63,368 nucleotides of DNA from Arcobacter sp. (GTDB lineage: Bacteria; Campylobacterota; Campylobacteria; Campylobacterales; Sulfurimonadaceae): the NCBI GenBank assembly GCA_024637195.1, contig JAGXFN010000005.1, forward strand, positions 1-63,368. The letters run 5' to 3'. Positions 7,443 to 15,136 of this stretch are shown here, piece by piece. Position numbers and translations under genes: made by a program. How positions within the stretch are numbered: position 1 is the first letter of the stretch; each line of letters opens with the position of its first letter. Below the pieces are notes generated by a model that was not told the DNA's origin, ran no database searches, and worked only from the letters and a program-made list of their open reading frames with translations.

Positions 7443-8762
7443 TTATTGCGTGATGATGTTAATACTTTTGATCTGCGAAAGCAGGCCCTTCTCTTTATCG
7501 TAGCCTTCTACCTCTTCACCCATATTTAAAGAAGTGATCACCGTCTTTCCGACAATCTTTCTTCCCTCTACTCCGTTTTGAAGAGTCTTTACACCCCAGG
7601 CATTGTGAAGCACGGCTATCTCACCCTTATACACGCCGAGATAGAGCAGGATATGCCCTTGTTTGTATAAAAGCGTTTCAAAAGGGATTCCTTCTTTGAT
7701 GATGGTCACCCTCTTCTGCTCAAGCGTCAAATGCTCAAGAGAAATGACCTTTCCTATTTTGGCCTGTTCAGAGGAGTTCCTCGGCAACCATAATCCAAAA
7801 GGTGCATAAAGATCGCGCAGCATGGAAGAACAGTCTCTCTCTTGAAACAACCCTCCCCACCCGTAATTGCTGCGCAACATCAAATCGACTGTTTTTTCAA
7901 AGTTCGACGAATTCAAAAGCAGCTGCCCCTCATGTCCGACCTCAAAAGGTATCTTGACCTGGGTATAGATAGCAGAGTGGTTTCTGCCGGGAGTTATCGC
8001 CAAGGCAACATAATGTTCCGTTTCGATCGAAACAATAGGCAAGCGCATTCCCACTCTGCCGTAAAAAACAAATCGGCCCTGCAGGTCTTTGACAGGATAA
8101 AACTCGTCCAGTATCTCAACCTGTCTGGCATTTTGCCAAGATTCGGTCACCTTGTCGCTTACAAAAGAAATCTTCCGCAAGGGTACCCAGCCCGTCGCAT
8201 AGGAAGTAAAGACATAGGCCCAATCGCCCTCTTCTGAGAGATGAGAAACAAAAAGCGGTTCATTTGCGTGCACGCCCGAGTTTTGCAGATAGTCAAAAGG
8301 AAAGCCCTCTCCTGCTCGGCTGGGATCTCTGTAGAGGGGCTTTTGTGTGGGAAAGCTTCGGAGGTTTAGATAAGAGAGGGAGATGGCTTTTTTGTTGAGC
8401 ATTCCGTAACGCGCATAGTTTCCTTTGTAGTACATCTTTGCAAACCACTCCGGGGGAATAAGCTGCAGGTCAATGCCGTAACTTTTTTCATAGGTGTAGC
8501 TCGCATAGGGCCATAAAATAGCTTCTATGCTAAAAGGCGGCTGTGTATAGTACCATGGTTCAAAGTATTTATTGTTATAGGTTTCTTGTATGGGGAGCGG
8601 TTGCGTGTGCGGGCAAATGTTGTCCGTGTAGGCCTGTGCAGACTGGGGGAAGGTCTGCAAGTCTTTTAAGACGAACCCTGCTTCTTGCGCGGATGGCTTT
8701 TGGGCACATCCGCCCAGACTTAGTGCCAATAAAACAGATGCGATAAAATAACGGTGTCCCAA
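7443..8762 (-). CDS. lipoprotein with SH3 domains and NlpC/P60 peptidase
   Basis: I place the start at a TTG (8762-8760) because AAGAGG sits six bases upstream and the product then begins with a clean lipoprotein signal, ending LSLGGC with the lipidated Cys at 19. A GTG at 8804 is possible but gives a poor signal peptide. The middle holds two SH3b-like domains. The C-terminal third is an NlpC/P60 cysteine peptidase with catalytic C311 in RDCSSMLRDLYAPFG and a later His in GHILLYLGVY. Such enzymes cut peptide cross-links of peptidoglycan. The gene starts at the stop of the S24 repressor gene, so both share a transcript. Confidence 0.88.
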   Translation of the reverse strand: MGHRYFIASVLLALSLGGCAQKPSAQEAGFVLKDLQTFPQSAQAYTDNICPHTQPLPIQETYNNKYFEPWYYTQPPFSIEAILWPYASYTYEKSYGIDLQLIPPEWFAKMYYKGNYARYGMLNKKAISLSYLNLRSFPTQKPLYRDPSRAGEGFPFDYLQNSGVHANEPLFVSHLSEEGDWAYVFTSYATGWVPLRKISFVSDKVTESWQNARQVEILDEFYPVKDLQGRFVFYGRVGMRLPIVSIETEHYVALAITPGRNHSAIYTQVKIPFEVGHEGQLLLNSSNFEKTVDLMLRSNYGWGGLFQERDCSSMLRDLYAPFGLWLPRNSSEQAKIGKVISLEHLTLEQKRVTIIKEGIPFETLLYKQGHILLYLGVYKGEIAVLHNAWGVKTLQNGVEGRKIVGKTVITSLNMGEEVEGYDKEKGLLSQIKSINIITQ

Positions 8763-8772
8763 TGTAAACCTC

Positions 8773-9435
8773 TTAATCAATAGAACCAAATCTCCCGACA
8801 ACACGACCCAATACGGTCAGTTCATGCGGTTGTAAAGTTTGCTTCGTATACTCTTTGTTGTCAGATATAACGTCAATTTTACCGTCAATACGCTTTTGTA
8901 ATCTTTTGATAAAGAGACCGTGTTCCGTATTTATGGTAAATATGCCACCACGGCCGATGTCTGTTTTGCTTCGGTTGATGAAGATAATATCTCCGTAGGC
9001 AAAGGTCGGCTCCATGGAGTCGCCGGATACGTTCAGAGCCTCAATGCTCTTAAGCTCGCGCTCACCTCCCAAGGAGAGGACAAAACTTCCCTCGAGCATC
9101 ATAGGGACAGAATTCTCATCATTGTCCAAGGCCCCTCCGCCTGCAGATGCACTTACATCAGAAAAGTAACGTACCATATAAAACTTGTTTGTCGGTTCAA
9201 GCAGACTCTCGGGGGACTGGCCATACAAGAGCCAGTTAATTGCTATAGAGCGCTTTGCACAAAAGTCAAGAAGCTCCTCATAAGGGATCTTGTCCCTCTT
9301 TTTCATCGTAGCAAAGTTCATCTGCGATATTCCGAGCAGGCCCGCGATATCTTTATCAAAGATCTTTCTGCCGGGAAAATCCGAAGAGACCACATCTTTG
9401 ATCTGCTCGACTATGTCATTAAAGTTTTTCATCAT
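8773..9435 (-). CDS. LexA/CI-like S24 repressor
   Basis: The first 70 residues hold a helix-turn-helix (IAGLLGISQMNFATMKKRDK, like phage CI repressors). Residues 110-215 form the LexA/S24 peptidase domain, with nucleophile S140 in VSGDSMEPTF and general base K177 in GLFIKRLQKR. A likely self-cleavage site is the A98-G99 bond (SASAGG). This type binds DNA as a dimer and cleaves itself when RecA filaments form, or under another signal. A large inverted repeat at 9477-9506 lies in its own promoter. It is followed by a peptidoglycan hydrolase gene and divergent from a 27-residue peptide gene. No phage genes adjoin, so it is not an obvious prophage remnant. Confidence 0.92.
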   Translation of the reverse strand: MMKNFNDIVEQIKDVVSSDFPGRKIFDKDIAGLLGISQMNFATMKKRDKIPYEELLDFCAKRSIAINWLLYGQSPESLLEPTNKFYMVRYFSDVSASAGGGALDNDENSVPMMLEGSFVLSLGGERELKSIEALNVSGDSMEPTFAYGDIIFINRSKTDIGRGGIFTINTEHGLFIKRLQKRIDGKIDVISDNKEYTKQTLQPHELTVLGRVVGRFGSID

Positions 9436-9476
9436 AGACTCCTAAATGTCATTCTTTTCACTGCAACTATAAACTA

Positions 9477-9506
9477 TTGACATATTATTACATAAAAATA
9501 TGTCAA
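9477..9506. promoter_or_regulatory. probable S24 repressor operator
   Basis: TTGACATATT (9477-9486) and AATATGTCAA (9497-9506) are a perfect 10-bp inverted repeat with a 10-base spacer. The dyad lies about 40 bases upstream of the repressor start, overlapping the -35 zone of a TATAGT -10 (minus strand 9471-9466), and about 80 bases upstream of the 27-residue gene on the plus strand. A further half-site-like TTGTCATAAA is at 9529-9538. The layout fits autorepression plus control of the divergent gene. The binding protein is inferred from position. Confidence 0.65.
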
Positions 9507-9588
9507 TTTGAAATATAAATAGGATTGCTTGTCATAAATTTATAAAATAACCTCAATCAAACACAAAAGTACCCTTGAAGGAGAGACT

Positions 9589-9672
9589 ATGGCAAAGATA
9601 ATCAGAAAAGCGGAATCAATGTTTTCAAAACTGGAAAGATCATTAGAAACATGGGCAGACAGAATTTTATAG
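9589..9672 (+). CDS. 27-residue peptide divergent from the S24 repressor
   Basis: The frame reads MAKIIRKAESMFSKLERSLE and seven further residues (TWADRIL), then TAG. A near-perfect ribosome site, GAAGGAGAG, ends three bases before the ATG, which is the main reason to believe it is translated. TATAAA at 9541-9546 could be its -10. The peptide should form one amphipathic helix with basic and acidic residues on one face, so surface binding to membrane or protein is plausible. The operator-like dyad upstream could place it under the S24 repressor. Its last six bases overlap the end of a convergent 36-residue gene. Confidence 0.5.
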   Translation: MAKIIRKAESMFSKLERSLETWADRIL

Positions 9673-9777
9673 GTCTTTTTTGTCTTGATCGCGTTTTGAG
9701 GCGTGGTAGCCGGCAAAGATCCACAGAAGAAAGAGTATAAAAGCAAGCGGAACAGCAATATCTAGAAATCTGCTCAC
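9667..9777 (-). CDS. 36-residue single-span membrane protein
   Basis: A GTG at 9777 overlaps the TGA of trmL, which couples its translation to that gene. The product begins MSRFLDIAVPLAFILFLLWI and continues FAGYHASKRDQDKKDL: one hydrophobic span of about 20 residues followed by a charged tail. The N-terminus is short, so the tail is probably cytoplasmic. It is the last gene of the leuD-leuB-TPR-ciaD-like-purU-trmL run. I do not recognise a family; length and coupling favour a real gene. Confidence 0.6.
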   Translation of the reverse strand: MSRFLDIAVPLAFILFLLWIFAGYHASKRDQDKKDL

Positions 9778-10244
9778 ATCAGTTCTTTGTACGAAGAGAA
9801 GTTTTGCTTGATCGCCTCATACAAAACGATCCCTGTGCTGATGGCCAGGTTTAAGCTCCTGCCCTCTTTTGTCATGGGAATAGTGATGCATCTGTCCTTA
9901 TGCTCTTCGAGAAGTTCTGCGGGAATCCCCTTCGTCTCGCTTCCAAAAAAGAGATAGTCACCTTCTTTAAAAGTGGCCTCGAAATAGGGCCTGTTTGTTT
10001 TCGTCGTAGCGAAAAAGCCCTCACCTGCCGTGGGGTTTTTTTCAAAAAACTCTTCCAGGTTTTCCCAGACATGCAGATCGATCTTGTGCCAGTAGTCCAA
10101 CCCTGCTCTTCGCACGGCTTTTTCATCAATGTCAAAGCCCAGCGGCTTTATAAGATGCAAAGATGCCCCTGTGTTAACGCAGAGTCTTCCTATAGCACCC
10201 GTGTTGTTGGGGATTTGAGGATGAACTAAAACAAGGTTCAGCAT
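9774..10244 (-). CDS. trmL: tRNA (cytidine/uridine-34 2'-O)-methyltransferase
   Basis: TrmL is a SPOUT-fold methyltransferase that methylates the ribose of the wobble base in tRNA-Leu isoacceptors using S-adenosylmethionine. The protein has 156 residues, the normal family length. The knot motifs are visible: HPQIPNNTGAIGRLCVNTG near the N-terminus, FGSETKGIP near 97-105, and IPMTKEGRSLNLAISTGIVLYE near the C-terminus. The ATG follows the purU stop directly, and the gene overlaps a 36-residue membrane protein gene downstream. Confidence 0.95.
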   Translation of the reverse strand: MLNLVLVHPQIPNNTGAIGRLCVNTGASLHLIKPLGFDIDEKAVRRAGLDYWHKIDLHVWENLEEFFEKNPTAGEGFFATTKTNRPYFEATFKEGDYLFFGSETKGIPAELLEEHKDRCITIPMTKEGRSLNLAISTGIVLYEAIKQNFSSYKELM

Positions 10245-11081
10245 CTAAAAGATGACCGTTTTGTTCTTGTGCACAAATATTCTGTCTTCAAGTGCGAGTT
10301 TGAGCGCACGCGAAAGTGTCACCTTCTCAACGTCCCGTCCTGAACGCTGCATATCTTTCCAGCTGTGGTCATGGCTGACGCTGATGACATCTTGGGAGAT
10401 TATCGGTCCCTCATCCAGGTCGTTATTTACAAAGTGTGCGGTTGCACCAATGATCTTTACACCTCTTTCATACGCCTGTTTATAAGGATTTGCACCTATG
10501 AACGAAGGAAGGAATGAGTGGTGGATATTGATGATCCTGTCTTGGTAGGCATCCACAAAATTTGAAGTCAAAATACGCATATATTTAGCCAGCACGATGT
10601 AGTCGATATCTTCAAACTGACTCAGGCACTCCAAAACCTTTGCCTCATGTGCTTCACGCTCCAGTCCCTCGTGGGAGACACAATAAAAAGGAATATTGAA
10701 CTTCTCTACCAGAGGTTTAAGAAGTTCATAGTTGGAGACCACGCCGATGATGTTGGCATCAAGTTCCCCTGCCTCATAACGGATCAGGATGTCGCCCAGG
10801 CAGTGAGACTCTTTTGTCACCATCAAAACAATATTCTTAGCAGAAGGAGAGACAACATAAAAGTTTACATTTTCATCCAAGACGCGCTCAAGAGCTTCTT
10901 GCAGAGTCTGCTCTTCTATATCGCCTTCAACCACTGTTCGCATAAAAAACTTTTTATTGTCACTGTCGACGAATTCGTTGTTTGACAAGATGTTGAGCTC
11001 AAGTTCATAAAAAAGCTTTGAGACCTTGAATACCAGGCCTTTTTGATCGGCGCAATCTATTAAAATGCGGTAGTGATTCAT
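10245..11081 (-). CDS. purU: formyltetrahydrofolate deformylase
   Basis: PurU hydrolyses 10-formyltetrahydrofolate to formate and tetrahydrofolate, balancing one-carbon units and supplying formate. Residues 1-80 form an ACT regulatory domain (YRILIDCADQKGLVFKVSKL). The rest is a formyltransferase fold with INIHHSFLPSFIGANPYKQA and the catalytic Asp region NDLDEGPIISQD. Its 278 residues are family-typical. Its ATG overlaps the TGA of the CiaD-like gene (ATGA), and it abuts trmL, so all are co-expressed. Confidence 0.95.
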   Translation of the reverse strand: MNHYRILIDCADQKGLVFKVSKLFYELELNILSNNEFVDSDNKKFFMRTVVEGDIEEQTLQEALERVLDENVNFYVVSPSAKNIVLMVTKESHCLGDILIRYEAGELDANIIGVVSNYELLKPLVEKFNIPFYCVSHEGLEREAHEAKVLECLSQFEDIDYIVLAKYMRILTSNFVDAYQDRIINIHHSFLPSFIGANPYKQAYERGVKIIGATAHFVNNDLDEGPIISQDVISVSHDHSWKDMQRSGRDVEKVTLSRALKLALEDRIFVHKNKTVIF

Positions 11082-11398
11082 TTGCTGTCTTTCAGTTCAT
11101 TTAGACGTGTTTCGATAGAAGAGAGAAGGTACTCAAAAAAGTTTAGGGTCAGATCGACTTTCGCTTCGATATTGGCGTTATTGGGAGACTGAAAACCTTC
11201 AAATAGGACATGTATCCGCTCTTTCATGTTTTTCAAAAAGATAGCTTCATTGTGTGTTGAAGTCGAGGTCTCTTGGCTTACGTGATTGAAGGATACCTTT
11301 GATGCACGGTTCTCTTCGTGAAAAGTTTGCTTTTCTTCGGGGTCTTTGGGGTGCTCCAGCTCTTTGAGCGTAGAGAGAATAACATCTTTTAGTTCCAT
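11078..11398 (-). CDS. CiaD-like domain protein
   Basis: The product starts [15 protein letters not shown], has a polar middle, and ends in a helix block FLKNMKERIHVLFEGFQ...DLTLNFFEYLLSSIE. This pattern matches the Campylobacterota CiaD-like family. In Campylobacter jejuni, CiaD is a secreted invasion antigen and, as I recall, its gene also lies near purU; in environmental relatives the role is unknown. I take the ATG at 11398; a GTG at 11413 is an alternative. It overlaps the TPR gene upstream and purU downstream. Confidence 0.7.
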   Translation of the reverse strand: MELKDVILSTLKELEHPKDPEEKQTFHEENRASKVSFNHVSQETSTSTHNEAIFLKNMKERIHVLFEGFQSPNNANIEAKVDLTLNFFEYLLSSIETRLNELKDSK

Positions 11399-11637
11399 AG
11401 TTTTAACAGCCACCTTTCAAATTCATTAAACTCTATCGGATCTTCCATCGTAATAAAAAACTCTTTCATCTGCTCGTTGCAGCCAAGAAATTTTTTCCGC
11501 ATTCCGCTTAGACGGCGTATCGCGATCTTGGCATCGGCATTGTTGGGGTCTTTTTTCAAGATCTCCTGATAAATCTCCAAAGCCTCCTCTTTAAGGCCCT
11601 GGAGTTCATAGATATTTGCGAGAGTTAGTGTTTGCAT
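11389..11637 (-). CDS. small TPR protein
   Basis: This 82-residue protein has one clear tetratricopeptide repeat ([20 protein letters not shown] then [13 protein letters not shown]) and a C-terminal tail with an acidic patch and FERWLLKLW. It is cytoplasmic and probably a protein-binding adaptor. The start overlaps the end of leuB by 13 bases and its end overlaps the CiaD-like gene, so it is translationally coupled on both sides. The partner is unknown; the CiaD-like protein is a candidate by position only. Confidence 0.75.
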   Translation of the reverse strand: MQTLTLANIYELQGLKEEALEIYQEILKKDPNNADAKIAIRRLSGMRKKFLGCNEQMKEFFITMEDPIEFNEFERWLLKLWN

Positions 11638-12701
11638 TGTGCCGCGTAGTTGGCAATGATCGAGCCCATCTCACTTGTAGAACAGACCTCTTTGGCATCA
11701 TACATACTGATGTCTTTTGTGCGATAGCCCTCTTTGAGCGCCTTTGTGATCGCCATATCTATCTTGTCTGCAGCCCTGGTCTCTTTTAGCGCATAACGCA
11801 ACATCATAGAGGCACTTGCTATTGTAGCGATCGGGTTGGCAATCCCTTGTCCTGCGATATCCGGAGCCGAGCCGTGAATAGGCTCGTATACACCGACTTT
11901 GCTTCCTATAGAAGCCGAAGGAAGAAGTCCTATCGAGCCAGAAAGCATGGAGGCCTCATCGCTCAAGATGTCGCCAAATATATTTCCTGTCAGCATAACA
12001 TCGAACTGTTTCGGGTCACGGATAAGCTGCATCGCCGCATTGTCGACATACATATGAGAAAGTTTGACTTCCGGGTACTCTTTGGCAACCTCTTCTACTT
12101 CCTCTCTCCACAGCTGACTGACATCTAGTACGTTTGCCTTGTCTACCGAACAAACGCGCTTGTCTCGCTGCATTGCCAGCTTGAAAGCGACATGTGCGAT
12201 GCGGTTGACCTCAAAACGGCTGTAGACCATCGTGTTCCAGCCCTTGTTCTCATCGCGTCCCTTCGGCTCGCCAAAGTAGATTCCGCCGATCAGCTCACGC
12301 ACTACCATCAGGTCAACGCCTTTGATGATCTCGGGCTTTAAGCTGCTGGCGTTAATGAGTTCGTCATAAACAGTCGCAGGACGGAGATTGGCAAAGACAC
12401 CAAGCTCTTTTCTGAAGCGAAGAAGACCGGATTCCGGGCGTTTTTCACGTGGAAGCGTGTCCCATTTCTCTCCGCCTATTGCGCCAAAAAGAACGGCATC
12501 GCTCTCCATGGCCACGGTGATTGTCTCCTGAGGAAGCGGATCGCCGTGAACATCATAGGCTATTCCGCCCATCAGCACCTCTTCGTAATCCAGCTCGAAG
12601 CCTTCGCACGCTGCTACTGCGTCAAGTACCTTGACCGCCTCATCGATGATCTCCGGACCGATTCCGTCGCCTTTTATCAGCGCAATTTTATAGCTTGCCA
12701 T
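11625..12701 (-). CDS. leuB: 3-isopropylmalate dehydrogenase
   Basis: LeuB oxidises and decarboxylates 3-isopropylmalate with NAD+ to give 2-oxoisocaproate in leucine synthesis. It has 358 residues with family motifs: [19 protein letters not shown] at the N-terminus, the [21 protein letters not shown] substrate loop (Arg residues bind the malate part), and [21 protein letters not shown] near 275-295. The ATG overlaps the leuD stop by one base. leuA and leuC are not in the window. Confidence 0.97.
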   Translation of the reverse strand: MASYKIALIKGDGIGPEIIDEAVKVLDAVAACEGFELDYEEVLMGGIAYDVHGDPLPQETITVAMESDAVLFGAIGGEKWDTLPREKRPESGLLRFRKELGVFANLRPATVYDELINASSLKPEIIKGVDLMVVRELIGGIYFGEPKGRDENKGWNTMVYSRFEVNRIAHVAFKLAMQRDKRVCSVDKANVLDVSQLWREEVEEVAKEYPEVKLSHMYVDNAAMQLIRDPKQFDVMLTGNIFGDILSDEASMLSGSIGLLPSASIGSKVGVYEPIHGSAPDIAGQGIANPIATIASASMMLRYALKETRAADKIDMAITKALKEGYRTKDISMYDAKEVCSTSEMGSIIANYAAQCKH

Positions 12702-13201
12702 TAGTTAGCCTTTTGCATTTCTTGTTTTGCAAAACTCATCAATCCGCCCGCGGCAATAAGCTCTTGCATAAAGGGAGGAATTGGGGTGAATTTGTAGGTT
12801 TTATTGGTGGTAATGTTTGTGATCGTGCCTGCATCCATGTCAATCTTGATCTTATGGCCTTCTTTTATCTCGGCGCTCTCGGGAAGCTCAAAGATAGGCA
12901 GTCCCATGTTGAACGAGTTGCGATAGAAGATTCGCGCAAATGTCGGTGCAATGACTGCAGCCACGCCTGCCGCTTTTAGTGCGATCGGAGCGTGTTCTCG
13001 GGATGAACCGCATCCGAAGTTGTCGCCGGCAACGATGATGTCACCCTTTTGCATTTTTGTAACAAATTGCGGATCAGCATCTTCCATGACATGTTTAGCA
13101 AGTTCTTCGGGAACGGAAGTGCTCAAATATCTGGCAGCGATGATAAGATCGGTGTCGATATCCTTTCCAAAGTTCCAGACTTTACCTTCAATAGTTTGCA
13201 T
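12701..13201 (-). CDS. leuD: 3-isopropylmalate dehydratase small subunit
   Basis: LeuD is the swivel-domain subunit of isopropylmalate isomerase and works with LeuC (not in the window). The start at 13201 ([12 protein letters not shown]) is preferred over 13216 because AGGACC precedes it and the family begins there. Visible motifs are [11 protein letters not shown], the [14 protein letters not shown] loop that gives substrate specificity, and [15 protein letters not shown]. The length of 166 residues is that of the small LeuD/archaeal-type form. It heads the leuD-leuB transcript. Confidence 0.95.
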   Translation of the reverse strand: MQTIEGKVWNFGKDIDTDLIIAARYLSTSVPEELAKHVMEDADPQFVTKMQKGDIIVAGDNFGCGSSREHAPIALKAAGVAAVIAPTFARIFYRNSFNMGLPIFELPESAEIKEGHKIKIDMDAGTITNITTNKTYKFTPIPPFMQELIAAGGLMSFAKQEMQKAN

Positions 13202-13260
13202 TAGTAGGTCCTGCATAAATAAATTTTCGTGATTTTAACAAAAATGAGGTTTAATGTAGT

Positions 13261-13285
13261 TTAAAAATGAACCCGAGAGGGCTCA
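13261..13285 (-). terminator. flgG terminator
   Basis: TGAACCC (13268-13274) and GGGCTCA (13279-13285) pair with one G.T wobble around GAGA. On the minus strand the hairpin is followed by TTTTTAA (13267-13261). It lies about 35 bases after the flgG stop. Confidence 0.7.
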
Positions 13286-13318
13286 TATTAATTAGTAGTA
13301 GCTTGCTTTAGGCTAGTA

Positions 13319-14107
13319 TTAACGTTTGAGGTTTACAACAGTCTGAAGCATTTCGTCTGATGTTGTGATCGCTTTCGAGTCAGCCTCGTAAGCTCTTTGT
13401 CCTGTAATAAGCTCGGTCAGCTCAACCACCAGCTGGACATTGGAAAGCTCGACAAAGCCCTGTCTTAGTGTTCCCAGTCCATTCAAGCCCGGGGTGTCTT
13501 CGATCGGAACACCTGATGCCTCAGTCTCAAGATACAGAGTGTCTCCCAAAGAGTGCAGTCCGGCGGGATTGATAAAGTTGATCGTCGTAATCTGGCCGAT
13601 CTGAGTGCCTTGGGTCTGACCTGGCTGCATGACAGTGACGATTCCGTCTGTACCTATGCTGATATCGGTTGCATCATCGGGCACGACGATCTCTGGAAGG
13701 ATCTTGTAGCCGTCTGAGTTTACCAGGGCCCCATTTTGGTCCAGCTTGAATGCGCCGTTTCGTGTGTAGGATTCAGCACCGGTTGGAAGCTCGACTTTAA
13801 AAAAACCTTTTCCCGTGATAGCAACATCGAGGTTGTTTCCTGTCTGTTTCAGGTTACCCTCGGTGAAGATTTTTGTAATCGCAGTCGGGCGTACGCCGAG
13901 ACCGACTTCTATGCCTGTCGGTGATTTGGTGACCTGAGATGTGGCTGTGCCTGCATACTCCAGGACCTGATACATTAGATCGGCAAACTCTGCGCGAGAG
14001 GACTTGAAGCCGATGGTGTTAACGTTGGCGATGTTGTTTGACGTGTTGTCGATCAGGAGTTGTTGCGCCATCATCCCGGTCGATGCCGTATAGAGTGATC
14101 TCATCAT
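13319..14107 (-). CDS. flgG: flagellar distal rod protein
   Basis: FlgG forms the distal rod of the flagellar axis in the periplasm, exported by the flagellar type III system. It has 262 residues, the standard length. The N-terminal rod motif is MRSLYTASTGMMAQQ followed by DNTSNNIANVNTIGFK, the middle FlgE/F/G domain contains GKGFFKVELP, and the C-terminal motif is SNVQLVVELTELITGQRAYEA and KAITTSDEML. It is the second gene after flgF under the sigma-54 promoter at 14973-14989. Confidence 0.96.
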   Translation of the reverse strand: MMRSLYTASTGMMAQQLLIDNTSNNIANVNTIGFKSSRAEFADLMYQVLEYAGTATSQVTKSPTGIEVGLGVRPTAITKIFTEGNLKQTGNNLDVAITGKGFFKVELPTGAESYTRNGAFKLDQNGALVNSDGYKILPEIVVPDDATDISIGTDGIVTVMQPGQTQGTQIGQITTINFINPAGLHSLGDTLYLETEASGVPIEDTPGLNGLGTLRQGFVELSNVQLVVELTELITGQRAYEADSKAITTSDEMLQTVVNLKR

Positions 14108-14117
14108 AGTTTAATCC

Positions 14118-14942
14118 TTATGCCTTAGTCGAGGCTAGTTTGTCAATTGCGTCACGGTTCATCTCGTTCATCTGCGTATCCATAGCTTTTTGATACATTC
14201 CCACCAGCCGCTGGGCTTCAATCATGCCTACCATCGAGCGGATGGCATTGACATTGCTTTTTTCCAAAAAGCCTTGCGACACCGCTCCTGAGTTCACAAC
14301 AGCTTCAAGCTTGTCAGCGACATCAGGTGTGTAAAGATTGTCACCTGAGGGCTTAAGCCGGTTCATGTTCTGCGGCTCAACAAGAAGAAGGTCTTTGCCG
14401 GGAACAAAACGGTCATTTCCCGGAACGAGATAGGAAAACTTTCCGTTCTTGTCCAGTTCTATATTGCCAGCTTCAACACCGAACTCAATGAAACTGCCCG
14501 TTTTGGCATAATCTGCCGGGAGGACCTTGTGTCCTTGTTTTGTGACAAGCTGTCCTACATCATTCAAAGTAAATGCCCCATCCTTCGTCAGCTTGACACC
14601 ATCAGGTGTCAGCACGGCAAAAAAGAGATTTTCTTCTTTGAGGGCGACATCAAAGCTGTTTGAGGTCTGCTGAAATGCTCCGACACTCATGTCGCGATAG
14701 GAGTCGATCACCTGAGGAACGCGCGCTACTGTTCTGTGGGTGAACTTGGCCGCCTCTTTTGTATGGTTGTCAAGAGGAAGTTCGTCCCTCTTCTCTTGAT
14801 ACAGACGTAAAAAGTCTCCCACGACCAGATCTTGCCGTTTGTATCCGTTTGTATTTAAATTGGCAAGATTGTTGGTGATGTTGTCAAGTCGTGAAAACTG
14901 CGCAACCATCCCGCCCGCAGCAGAATAAAATCCATTTTGCAT
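14118..14942 (-). CDS. flgF: flagellar proximal rod protein (FlgF/FlgG2)
   Basis: This 274-residue rod protein carries the family ends (MQNGFYSAAGGMVAQFSRLD, NITNNLANLNTNGYK, and at the C-terminus EKSNVNAIRSMVGMIEAQRL). It differs from FlgG and precedes it, so FlgF (often annotated FlgG2 in this phylum) is the best name. A sigma-54 promoter lies 31 bases upstream and AAGGAG is the ribosome site. The two genes are ten bases apart and co-transcribed. Confidence 0.9.
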   Translation of the reverse strand: MQNGFYSAAGGMVAQFSRLDNITNNLANLNTNGYKRQDLVVGDFLRLYQEKRDELPLDNHTKEAAKFTHRTVARVPQVIDSYRDMSVGAFQQTSNSFDVALKEENLFFAVLTPDGVKLTKDGAFTLNDVGQLVTKQGHKVLPADYAKTGSFIEFGVEAGNIELDKNGKFSYLVPGNDRFVPGKDLLLVEPQNMNRLKPSGDNLYTPDVADKLEAVVNSGAVSQGFLEKSNVNAIRSMVGMIEAQRLVGMYQKAMDTQMNEMNRDAIDKLASTKA

Positions 14943-14972
14943 CTGTGCTCCTTAGTAATATGAGACTGATAA

Positions 14973-14989
14973 AGCAAAGGGTGTTCCAC
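14973..14989 (-). promoter_or_regulatory. sigma-54 promoter of flgF-flgG
   Basis: On the minus strand the sequence GTGGAACACCCTTTGCT has GG and GC separated by exactly ten bases, the -24/-12 spacing of RpoN promoters (consensus TGGCAC-N5-TTGC). It lies 31 bases before the flgF ATG. In Campylobacterota rod and hook genes are usually class 2 genes read by sigma-54 with the activator FlgR. A TCTGG-CGA-CCAGA dyad just upstream (about 14990-15002) could be an activator site. Confidence 0.8.
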
Positions 14990-15055
14990 TCTGGCGACCA
15001 GAAGCAAAATACGCTTTTTTTTGCTTGGATTATTCAGGTTACATAAGTTTTTTGC

Positions 15056-15083
15056 TTTAGCTTAATAAAGTTTTCGGTATAAT
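15056..15083 (+). promoter_or_regulatory. rpoD promoter
   Basis: A consensus TATAAT lies at 15078-15083 and a weak -35, TTTAGC, at about 15056-15061, giving a normal spacer. The 5' leader to the TTG start is about 45 bases and ends in AAGGAG. Confidence 0.55.
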
Positions 15084-15136
15084 CCATTTTTAAATTTCAC
15101 ATAAAACCCCACACCGCAACTCGCAAGGAGACGTCA

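Noticed and set aside
8773..9435. Prophage remnant around the S24 repressor
   Set aside because: Neighbours are a lipoprotein hydrolase and biosynthetic genes; no phage structural, replication or integrase gene is near.
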